From Symbiodinium kawagutii (lineage: Eukaryota > Sar > Dinophyceae > Suessiales > Symbiodiniaceae), in contig VSDK01016261.1 of assembly GCA_009767595.1 (NCBI GenBank), forward strand, positions 251,021 through 315,020: DNA of 64,000 bases. Reading direction: 5' to 3'. Shown in pieces: positions 56,555 to 64,000 of the stretch (position 1 is its first letter; every line of letters begins with the position of its first letter). The notes beneath the pieces were generated by a model. The model had not been told where the DNA came from. It was given only the letters and a program-made list of their open reading frames with translations, and searched no databases. The position numbers and the translations under genes are program-made.

Positions 56555-56710
56555 TTTCATGCCGGCTCATCCTGTAGCTGTTTTGCTGTGTCAGAGGAGG
56601 GCTTGCTACAGAGTACTACAGAGTCATGGTGTCAAGTGTTGCGCTGCGGAAAGTGACTTGGAATCACAGCATTTCACAAGGAACCGGCCAATGAATCTGC
56701 ATGTGGAAGT
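56555..56710 (+). promoter_or_regulatory. 5' flank of TPR gene copy 2, homologous to copy 1
   Basis: Homologous to 9830-10000. It carries the same CCGGCTCATCCTGTAGCTGT block at 56562, followed by TTTTGCTGTGTCAG (gapped similarity to the spliced leader). A pyrimidine-rich acceptor-like site, TTACCCCCCAG, ends at 56726 inside the long ORF. This supports translation starting at the internal ATG 56765 rather than 56711. Confidence 0.45.
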
Positions 56711-59107
56711 TTGAATTACCCCCCAGAATGGTGTGACACGGAGGGTGTAAAGTTCCTACCAAGAATGAAGCGTTGTTATTTTTTACTTGTTCTCCTGCCG
56801 TGCCTTGCCATGGAAAGCGTGGCATCACCAGAGACCTTCTTTGGTAGCAATTTGTACTTCCAAGGGGCCAGGCTGAATGCGCAAGGCTACAGCTACGTAG
56901 ATGCCTTAACCATCGAGCACGAAGCCACTGGCATTAAGATGTGGGCATGCGCCATTGATGTCAGAGAAGATGCAGGGTATCAAGGTTTGCGCGAAGGAGA
57001 TCGAGTCCTTTTTCACTATACTCCTGAGGATGCCTTCAAAAAGATCACAAGCCTCGAAAATCCAAAGCTCTTGGCCCCGCTCGATGAAAACCGCAAAGAT
57101 AGCTACTTCGGTCTGGGTATCTATGCAACAATGAAGGCACCCCACAAGTGGAACTCGAAGACCGAGGTCCTAGTTAACAATTATTTCCCCACTGCGGACA
57201 ATTTTAGGGAGAGAAAAGGTTTGGATTTGCCGGGGCCTGATGTTCCTTTCAACGCTGCCCTCAATGGCGCTATTGGAGACTACGTCAAGGGCCAGTACAA
57301 TGGCAAAGCAGACTGTTGCATCCCGCTGATAGTGGATGAGCAGGTGTCAAAGAATGTTATGGAAGAGGTCACTGATGGCCCGTTGATGCCGAACGGTAGA
57401 AAGAGGCTGAAAGGCCGCAATTGCTTTGACGAGAGGCAGCCTGATTGGCGCGATGTTTGGCTAGTGTCGATCTACAAGCAAGCTCGAGCAGAGAATCTCG
57501 GAGTGAAAGATGCCCAGCAATCATCCTCTGAGATTGTGCAGATTTTAGAGAAGCGGCTTGAGACCGACGAGTTGGTCCAGGATTTGGCCAAGTACAGCAT
57601 CCCAGAGTACCAAGAAATCCGAAAAAAGCTCTTGGTGAAGGTAATCGAGGTGAATCCGACAGACCGTCATGCCTACAACAACCTGGGCGCCGCGCTCTCT
57701 CCTGAGGAGACGGTGCAAGTACGGCTGCCAACTGGCCGCAGGACATTCAACAAAAAGGAGTTGTACCTCCAAGCCATCAAGTTGGACAACAAGAGTTCAA
57801 AAACCTACTGCAACCTGGGCAATGTGCTCTCTTCTGAGGAGACGGTACAAGTGCAGCTAAGGACTGGCTCCAGGACATTCAACAAAAAGGAGTTGTACCT
57901 CGAAGCCATCAAGTGGGACAACAAGTTTGTGTTTGCCTACCGCATCCTGGCAGAAATGCTTTGTCTTAGGGAGACGGTACAGGTACAGCTGCAGACTGGC
58001 CCCAGCCCGTTCAGCAGAAAGGAGCTGTACCTCGAAGCCATCAGGTTGGACAATAACGAAATATTTGCCTACAACAGTTTAGGCAAAGTGCTCTCTCCTG
58101 GGGAGACGGTGCGGGTGCAGCTGCGGACTGGCCCCATGGTGTTCAACAAGAGGGAGTTGTACCTCCAATCCATCAAGTTGAACAACATCTTTGCAGATGC
58201 CTACTACAACCTGGGCGACGAGCTCTTTCCTAGGGAGACGGTAGAAGTGCAGTTGCAGACTGGCACCAGGACGCTCAACAGCAAGGAGTTGTACCTCGAA
58301 GCCATCAAGTTGGACAACAACTTTGCAGATGCCTACCACAAGCTGGGCACCGTGCTGTCTCCTGGCGAGACGGTGCAAGTGCAGTTGCAGACTGGCCGCA
58401 GGACCTTCAACAAAAAGGAGTTGTACCTCCAAGCCATCAAGTTGGACAACAAGAGTGCAAAAGTCTATAGCAACCTGGGCCGTTTGCTCTCTCCTGGGGA
58501 GAGTGTCCAAGTGCAGCTAAGGACTGGCTCCAGGACATTCAACAAAAAAGAGTTGTATCTCGAAGCCATCAAGTTGGACAACAATTTTGCATATGCCTAC
58601 TGCCAGCTGGGCTCCGTGCTCTTTCCTAGGGAGACGATACAGGTACAGCTGCAGACTGGTTTCAGCACGTTCAACCGAAAGGAGCTGTACCTCGAAGCCA
58701 TCAGGTTGGACAACAACAACGCAATTGCCTACAGCTTGCTGGGCAACGAACTCTCTCCTGGGGAGACGGTGCGGGTGCAGCTGCGGACTGGCCCCATGGT
58801 GTTCAACAAGAGGGAGTTGTACCTTCAAACCATCAAGTTGAACAACAGCTTTCCATATGCCTACTACCACCTGGGCGACGAGCTTTTTCCTAGGGAGACG
58901 GTAGAAGTGCAGTTGCAGACTGGCACCAGGACGCTCAACAGCAAGGAGTTGTACCTCGAAGCCATAAAGTTGGACAACAACTTTGCAGATGCCTACCACA
59001 AGCTGGGCACCGTGCTGTCTCCTGGCGAGACGGTGCAAGTGCAGTTGCAGACTGGCCCCAGGAGTTTCACAAAGCATGAGCTCTTGAATCGTTTTGGGTA
59101 CCCGTAG
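56711..59107 (+). CDS. Secreted or ER-targeted ART-like domain plus TPR-like repeat protein, copy 2 (798 aa)
   Basis: Intronless 798-codon ORF, paralogous to 10046-11281. An internal Met at residue 19 (ATG 56765) starts a typical signal peptide (MKRCYFLLVLLPCLAMES), so 56765 may be the true start and the mature protein begins near the shared ASPETFFGS. The ART-like region follows (LFHYT with His102; GLGIYAT with Tyr138). From about residue 315 there are ten full 44-residue TPR-like units and one truncated unit: unit 1 near 57656, unit 2 at 57788, then one every 132 bp to unit 11 at 58976. Units 1-5 and 6-10 are matching blocks, so the array grew by a 660-bp five-unit duplication. The ORF ends KHELLNRFGYP with TAG. 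A lumenal or secreted scaffold with a possible ADP-ribosyl-transfer or NAD-binding head is an inference; activity cannot be judged from sequence alone. Confidence 0.88.
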   Translation: MNYPPEWCDTEGVKFLPRMKRCYFLLVLLPCLAMESVASPETFFGSNLYFQGARLNAQGYSYVDALTIEHEATGIKMWACAIDVREDAGYQGLREGDRVLFHYTPEDAFKKITSLENPKLLAPLDENRKDSYFGLGIYATMKAPHKWNSKTEVLVNNYFPTADNFRERKGLDLPGPDVPFNAALNGAIGDYVKGQYNGKADCCIPLIVDEQVSKNVMEEVTDGPLMPNGRKRLKGRNCFDERQPDWRDVWLVSIYKQARAENLGVKDAQQSSSEIVQILEKRLETDELVQDLAKYSIPEYQEIRKKLLVKVIEVNPTDRHAYNNLGAALSPEETVQVRLPTGRRTFNKKELYLQAIKLDNKSSKTYCNLGNVLSSEETVQVQLRTGSRTFNKKELYLEAIKWDNKFVFAYRILAEMLCLRETVQVQLQTGPSPFSRKELYLEAIRLDNNEIFAYNSLGKVLSPGETVRVQLRTGPMVFNKRELYLQSIKLNNIFADAYYNLGDELFPRETVEVQLQTGTRTLNSKELYLEAIKLDNNFADAYHKLGTVLSPGETVQVQLQTGRRTFNKKELYLQAIKLDNKSAKVYSNLGRLLSPGESVQVQLRTGSRTFNKKELYLEAIKLDNNFAYAYCQLGSVLFPRETIQVQLQTGFSTFNRKELYLEAIRLDNNNAIAYSLLGNELSPGETVRVQLRTGPMVFNKRELYLQTIKLNNSFPYAYYHLGDELFPRETVEVQLQTGTRTLNSKELYLEAIKLDNNFADAYHKLGTVLSPGETVQVQLQTGPRSFTKHELLNRFGYP

Positions 59108-59224
59108 TTTCGAGATGCTGGGACCATCAGAAAATAGGCAAGCAAAAAATCCACCTGGCCATTCTGTGTACCCATCGGAGAAGATAAGATATAGGGGTTT
59201 ACGAAGGATATCGGTCATCATCCC

Positions 59225-59338
59225 ATATGGTGGTTTCTCAAAATGGGGGTACCCCTAAATCATCCAACAATAGTCATTTATAGCAATAAATTAACCAACC
59301 ATAGCTTTGGGGTCCCTGATTTTGAGAAACCACCATAT
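59225..59338. mobile_element. Family A inverted-repeat element, best copy (114 bp)
   Basis: Perfect 20-bp terminal inverted repeats: ATATGGTGGTTTCTCAAAAT at the left and its exact reverse complement at the right, with subterminal GGGGTACCCC and GGGGTCCC. No coding capacity, so MITE-like. It lies 118 bp downstream of the stop of TPR gene copy 2. No clear target-site duplication beyond the palindromic ends. Confidence 0.85.
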
Positions 59339-60470
59339 GCAAAATTCTGCACTGAACCGACCAGTGTGGTTGGCACTTAGAGGTTGGGACACCACTGCCC
59401 GTTTGTCCATGGTTGCCAAGAAAACTTGGACCGATCGCGTGGCAACCAGCAAGAAACCAGGCGAAGGTGCCCGTTGACCAGTAGGTAGCCTGTTTATCTT
59501 CAGCAACTTAGGCCATCAACCATCATCAATCAGCTATTGCTGAGATCCATGAACCCTTAACTGGTGCACCGCAATCAGGTTTTCTTTTAGATTATTTTAG
59601 CTTATGTATGTTTCTTTTAGGTGCGTTGTGAAATACAGTTTTTAAGGTGGGGTACCACCTCAGAGACATGGCAACAATATTTTCCATTGTTGCCATTGCA
59701 AGAGCCAAGCGGTTGGAATACTCAGGGTTCCGGATCGGATCTCCATCAGAGATTGGTGGACTGAGTTTCAACAATGTTATTAACGGAGAAGATACCGTTA
59801 CGGATATGAAGTCACCATTAACAAATATCATTAACACATAGTAAAACAAAATATTTGGTAATTAGTAATAGTTGAACAATTAGCATAAAATACTCAGTAA
59901 ATACCCGATTACCAGATAGTAGCAGAAAATACCCACAGTAATCATCAGCGATATATTGCAAGTATGGATTGTCGGACAGTCGGACTGTTTGCGAAGATTC
60001 CCTTGTTTCACATTGTGATGACAGCGGAACACTGCTAATACTCCATCCGCTATGGTGATGGTGTGTTGACATGTGTTGACTATGACGTAGCAATATCCTT
60101 TGCTATTGGAGGATGCTGTTTGTTTCTTTCTCCTGCTATCGTTGCCCAATTGATTACCTGTGACTCGTTTCAGACGCGTACGTCATTTAGATTCACGCAA
60201 CGCAACAGTGTTTGCTTGATACAGCCTGGTTAATGATGGTTGCTGATTCAGAAAACGTTGGATTGTAGTGGTCAATCACGGGAGATCGTTCTTAATAAAC
60301 CACCCCGAGTTTGCTTTGGATAGCTTGTGATCTATCCAACATATGAGTGGTTAAGTCATATCGATCCAACATTAGCTATAAACCCACCTGTTGCAACTAT
60401 TGAGCTGGTCAATGGTGGCTACCTTTGGATCCAACAGCAGCTACCTTTGGGCATCACGCTGCAAGTCTCT
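59339..60470. other. Noncoding, no gene supported
   Basis: CATCAACCATCATCAATC at 59512-59535. Frames of 85-91 codons on the - strand (59592-60149) lack features. Confidence 0.4.
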
Positions 60471-60589
60471 AAGGAAAGGCTTGCTGCTCTACCAAGAAGA
60501 AGGCCATTTTCTGATGGACGTGCGGCCAGGTGTCATTGCTTCAGAAGTGCATCAGCCACCAAGCATCCAACAATTGGGGGTTAAGAAGG
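60471..60589 (+). CDS. Candidate exon, unknown product
   Basis: Acceptor TCTCTAAG|G and donor AAGAAGG|GTGGTG. Frame KGLLLYQEEGHFLMDVRPGV continuing IASEVHQPPSIQQLGVKK. Coding character is good and the frame stays open on to TAA 60664. Confidence 0.43.
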
Positions 60590-61391
60590 GTGGTGAATAC
60601 ATGGTTTTAAGTGATAACCATTCTGATGTTGATATCATTCCGCAAACTACTATATATGGTAAATAAGGTTGGTGAATGCCACCACCAAGTCACAATAGGG
60701 TTCTTCAGACTTATAATGGTAAAATGGTTGTTGAGAATGCTTGATAATAGGTCTTAGTCTTAATTATATGCACATGATGATGTAATGATCCCTGTATAGC
60801 TTATAAGACACAATCATGTTCTTTGTATGGCTGGATCGGTATCCAGTGAACATCCCAAGTGTGAACAAAATATCCTTGTTGGGATGTTCACCTACCAATT
60901 GCTGTATTGGTTATGTGGTTATGACCCATAGTCATATGTTGCTGGCTAAGCAACAAATCCAACGGTGTTGGCCGCATTTTCGGCACCAAGCTGTTCCTGA
61001 GGGTATTTTCACAAGGGTTTAGCTAACCCTCCTGGCCAACAAAGAATCATCACCTGTCAACAAGCATTAGCCACCATGAGCACCCATCAGTCGAAAACTA
61101 GCTCAATCAACAGCTAACTAGCTAAACCAGTTGCCTCTTGAAAACTCAAGGCACTAACCCGATTAGGGGTGCTAACTAGCTTCACTACCACCAACTGAAC
61201 TTGTCAAGTGAACCAATATATACTTGGTATCGATTCTTGTTAATCATTATCCCCTATGAGCCATTATTATCAATCATTTCTCACCATTAATTATATGATT
61301 TTCTTGCGAAATATTTTTTCTCATTCACCATTTCTAACCATAGATACCTTGGTCCTTACCCACCACCACCTGCCACCACCCCCAGTTCCAG

Positions 61392-61505
61392 GCGGAGTTG
61401 CCAAGACCTTGGTGCCCTGGAGCCTCTACCAATCCACCCGAGGATGCAATGGCCTCGGGGGAGCTGAAGCCATGGCTGCTGGTTGGAGCGATGCCGTCCT
61501 GCCAG
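61392..61505 (+). CDS. Candidate exon, 38 codons in phase 0
   Basis: Acceptor CCCAGTTCCAG|G and donor TGCCAG|GTGTGG bound 114 bp. Frame AELPRPWCPGASTNPPEDAM continuing ASGELKPWLLVGAMPSCQ. A competing frame (PGGVAKTLVPWSLYQ...) is also open. Upstream is TCATTTCTCACC/CACCACC-type sequence. Confidence 0.46.
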
Positions 61506-61758
61506 GTGTGGCCACTCGTAACCACTTGGCAGTAGCAGTTTGATAAGCGATTGAAGCTGATAAGCAACAGCTGCTTGATTAGCTTGATCAGTGATTGAAG
61601 CTGTTTCATGCTCAAAAGCCGGTGAAGTGGCGCGATCAAAATTCGGGTAGGCTCAGGTAGCACTTCAAGCTGGTCAGAAATTTGGTCATGAATCATGAAC
61701 TAAATAGATATGCAAAAACACGTAGACATTGGGGCCATTCAGGTCTAGTCTTCGAAAG

Positions 61759-61861
61759 GTGACAGTGAAACTGACGCTCCAGAGGCTACCACAGCATCAT
61801 ATTGACTTCACCGACACGATGGCTGACACCATGGATGCTGCGTCAAACTTGCCAAACTTGG
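61759..61861 (+). CDS. Candidate exon directly abutting a family-A element
   Basis: Acceptor TCTTCGAAAG|G; frame VTVKLTLQRLPQHHIDFTDT continuing MADTMDAASNLPNL; donor ACTTG|GTGATT. A family-A inverted-repeat element starts about 7 bp after the donor, so the element forms the beginning of the inferred intron. Confidence 0.35.
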
Positions 61862-61867
61862 TGATTT

Positions 61868-61975
61868 GGTGGTTTCTCAAAACAGGAACCCCCAAAAAAG
61901 GTTGGTTTATGACTATATAATGACTAAACTAAACAATTGGATGATTTGGGAGAATCCCCATTTTAAGAGACCACC
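61868..61975. mobile_element. Family A inverted-repeat element
   Basis: Ends GGTGGTTTCTCAAAA and TTTTAAGAGACCACC (13 of 15 complementary), with internal GGTTGGTTTATGAC. Same size and layout as the copy at 59225. Confidence 0.75.
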
Positions 61976-62236
61976 CCATTCTTGTGTTGAGTGGCCTATC
62001 TCATAGCTATTCAAATCGATTTGAAAACCATTTGCCACCACCAATCAACTGTGATTCACCATCGTCAACCTGATGGTTCAATCAATCACTAATGGTCAAC
62101 CATTATTACACTCTGGCAAACCAACCTAGAAGCTGAAAACGCCACCATTTTTATGGGTGAAACCACTACCATTCGCCACCATCATTTCCCAGTCATCTTC
62201 GATGTCACGAATGCGCGCGCGCGCATCTTTCGCGAG

Positions 62237-62355
62237 GTGAGCTGGGCATTTTTCAGAAGCTGTCGCAGGACCAGTGCGAACCTCAGGTGGCGATCGCGGT
62301 CTCCGGGAGCCTGCGGGGAAAGTGGGAGCCACGAGTTGCTTGGGGGAAAAATTTG
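62237..62355 (+). CDS. Candidate exon, unknown product
   Basis: Acceptor TTTCGCGAG|G and consensus donor AAATTTG|GTGAGA bound 119 bp. Frame ELGIFQKLSQDQCEPQVAIA continuing VSGSLRGKWEPRVAWGKNL. Strong coding character. Flanked by CACCATCGTCAACC-type upstream and a 400-bp GATGGTTAAACC-type zone downstream. Confidence 0.52.
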
Positions 62356-63233
62356 GTGAGAAATGAGGGGTTAAGGGTGCTGAATTGATGGTTAAACCAT
62401 GTTAAACCTGGTCAAAGTATGTGTTTAATGGTGTGAAATGAGGGGTTTAGGGGGTTAGATTGATGGTTAAACCTGGTCAAGGTATTTGGTTGAAACAACC
62501 AACCAGTTGATGGTTGATGGCTAAGGATGGTTAATGATCATGGTTAATGATCATGGTCAATGATGGCTCATGATGGTTTAATGATGGTGAATTGATGGCT
62601 TGATGATGGTGAGTTGATGTCAGGATGATGGTAGATGTATGAGAGTTGAATGATGGATTCATGATGATCAATGGGTGGTTATTTGATGGTTTGATGATAA
62701 TTGGTGATCGTTGGCAGCTGTGATGCATGTTTGTTTTTGATATGGTTGATGACGGTTTGTCGCTAAGGTATGGTGAACCTTGGTCTATGGTGGCTCATGA
62801 TCATGTCAGCCTTTGCATGATACGAAGATATTGGAGACCAGAAATCGCAGACAACGGTAAATTATAGTTCATTTTTGTTTATGATGGATGATGATGAATG
62901 GCCATTAAAGAAACTAGCTCGCATTTTCGTTTGGCCCCAAGGGGTTAGCCCCAATTCGTTGTGTAAGAGATGACAATCACCGTTTGCAACAGCGATTAGT
63001 GGTGAAGATTGGTACATAGATGGAAATCACAGTTGAAGAAAGGGGTTGATTGCCAGCAACAGTCGCCAGGTTTTTTGGGGGCCATCATTTTGGAACATAC
63101 CCATTTCTGGATGGCTTATACCCACTAACTTAGGTTTTTAGTGTTTTTGGGATATGATTGATTTACCCTTTAACCACTAAAGATATATTTAAGCCACCAA
63201 GATTTGTTACTGGTCGAGAATGGCTTGTAATGA
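62356..63233. other. Noncoding G/T-type repeats
   Basis: GATGGTTAAACCTGGTCAAG twice (62385, 62462), then dense GGTTAATGATCATGG/GATGGTGAATTGATGG to 62770; AT-rich after that. Confidence 0.6.
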
Positions 63234-63572
63234 TTGGTCGTGATGGTTTGTGCTATGAATCAACTGTTGGCTGGGCGATTGGGAGCGGTTTCCACTAGAA
63301 ATCAAGCAGAGTCCCGGGAAAACGTTTGGATGCACGCAATTCTCGAGCCCGCAACGCTGGGTGACACTTGCGGCGTGATTGGTCTAGGTGTTGGGATGTA
63401 CGCACGCCGCAGTTTTGCTGAGCTACTCAGCACCGCGTATGAACCGAGGTTCATCCACTTGTTGGACCAGACGAGACAGAAACATGTGGCTGTTCCTGCC
63501 AGTGAGTTGTGGGGGAGCTTGGAAGCGTGGAATATGAAGAGTGGGCTGCTGACATTACCGTTGCCAGGGTAG
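63234..63572 (+). CDS. Candidate ORF, 112 codons, unknown product
   Basis: Open + frame including RENVWMHAILEPATLGDTCG and VIGLGVGMYARRSFAELLST, then ending GLLTLPLPG and TAG. The central part is GC-rich and protein-like; the first 20 codons look like random intergenic sequence, so an acceptor near CCACTAG (63298) may be the real left edge. Confidence 0.33.
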   Translation: MVVMVCAMNQLLAGRLGAVSTRNQAESRENVWMHAILEPATLGDTCGVIGLGVGMYARRSFAELLSTAYEPRFIHLLDQTRQKHVAVPASELWGSLEAWNMKSGLLTLPLPG

Positions 63573-63881
63573 AAAGCTTTACTTGAGTGATCATTTAACT
63601 CATTCCAGCATCAACATCTAGGCTGCCCCCCTGTTTCTGCAACGCAGATGCAAATTCCTTTTTCGACCAATCATTGATAGCCAGATGCATTGGCAAGAAT
63701 AATCCTGCTCCATATTCCCAACAAAACTGCTGACGATTCAAACCACGTCCTCGCCCCACCCTTGTGAGTTCACACTTTTAAAGGAACTTTTCAGATTTTT
63801 CCCCACCTGTCAGGTGAGGGTTGTTAGATTTTATCAGAGCTGATACGTCCTTCTCCTCCTCCTCCTTCTTCTCCTTCTCCT

Positions 63882-64000
63882 CGCCGGACCTCAACCACGA
63901 CCATGCCCGACTAGTGGTCGCTGTCGGACCTTAACCACGACCATCAGCGGCCAGTGGTCGCTGCCGGACCTCAACCACGACCATCCGCGGGCCAGGGACG
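63882..64000. repeat. 40-bp minisatellite, about 3 copies, cut by window end
   Basis: Unit core GGACCTCAACCACGACCAT ... CCAGTGGTCGCTG occurs three times. AACCACGACCA and the following GTGGTCG are complementary, so each unit can form a small stem. Preceded by a CT-rich tract (63849-63881). The array probably continues beyond the window. Confidence 0.9.

Noticed and set aside
58079-59221. 143- and 234-codon frames on - strand
   Set aside because: Antisense shadows of the 132-bp TPR-like repeats.
1-64000. TATA-box promoters and polyadenylation signals
   Set aside because: Isolated TATAAA-like strings are expected by chance in AT-rich DNA and dinoflagellates generally lack canonical signals, so none were annotated.

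Overview
The window looks like nuclear DNA of a dinoflagellate, most likely a Symbiodiniaceae-type (coral-symbiont lineage) genome; the genus is not determined. The reasons are: (i) two degenerate copies of the dinoflagellate spliced leader lie in tandem directly upstream of a gene at 36.74 kb; (ii) a GC-AG intron with transposon-like ends interrupts that gene; (iii) the gene content is characteristic (TPR-like repeat proteins, an RCC1-repeat protein, a Cys-repeat membrane protein, ankyrin fragments); (iv) small GC-rich exon islands sit in kilobases of degenerate low-complexity sequence; and (v) every gene I can support is on the + strand. No tRNA, rRNA, CRISPR array or bacterial-type operon was seen. 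There are two assembly gaps (7293-7399 and 48362-48375).

Four gene bodies are well supported. Two are intronless paralogues, at 10046-11281 (411 aa) and 56711-59107 (798 aa, with a signal peptide). Both have an ADP-ribosyltransferase-like N-terminal region followed by 44-residue TPR-like repeats, 3 in the first copy and 11 in the second. A third gene at 22009-22920 encodes seven RCC1 repeats, enough for one complete beta-propeller. The fourth, at 36740-38316, has three exons and encodes a 372-aa single-pass membrane protein with a duplicated six-cysteine domain. Its cysteine spacing independently confirms the exon joins.

Between these lie about 30 candidate internal exons, typically 75-190 bp, most with plausible AG acceptors and GT donors. 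Three read like ankyrin repeats (1.3, 2.5 and 16.6 kb). They probably belong to one or more very long + strand genes, but I cannot chain them without transcripts, and in several the reading frame is ambiguous. They are listed individually at modest confidence.

The noncoding DNA has structure. Motifs of the type TGGTTGATGATGG dominate downstream of exons and their reverse complement (CCATCATCAACCA) dominates upstream, so long introns resemble diffuse inverted repeats that switch polarity at each exon. At least six families of roughly 90-190 bp inverted-repeat elements (called A-F here) are scattered through the window, and one family-B copy is itself the first intron of the 36.74 kb gene. A 2-kb array of a 38-bp unit (about 53 copies) fills 41.06-43.08 kb. 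Microsatellites, mostly ATC/GAT, are abundant.

Region by region: 1-9.8 kb, exon islands; 9.8-11.3 kb, TPR gene copy 1; 11.3-21.9 kb, exon islands; 22-22.9 kb, RCC1 gene; 23-36.3 kb, exon islands and inverted-repeat elements; 36.7-38.3 kb, Cys-repeat membrane protein; 38.6-43.4 kb, transposon-like elements and the 38-bp array; 44-56.5 kb, exon islands; 56.5-59.1 kb, TPR gene copy 2; 59-64 kb, exon islands and a terminal 40-bp minisatellite.
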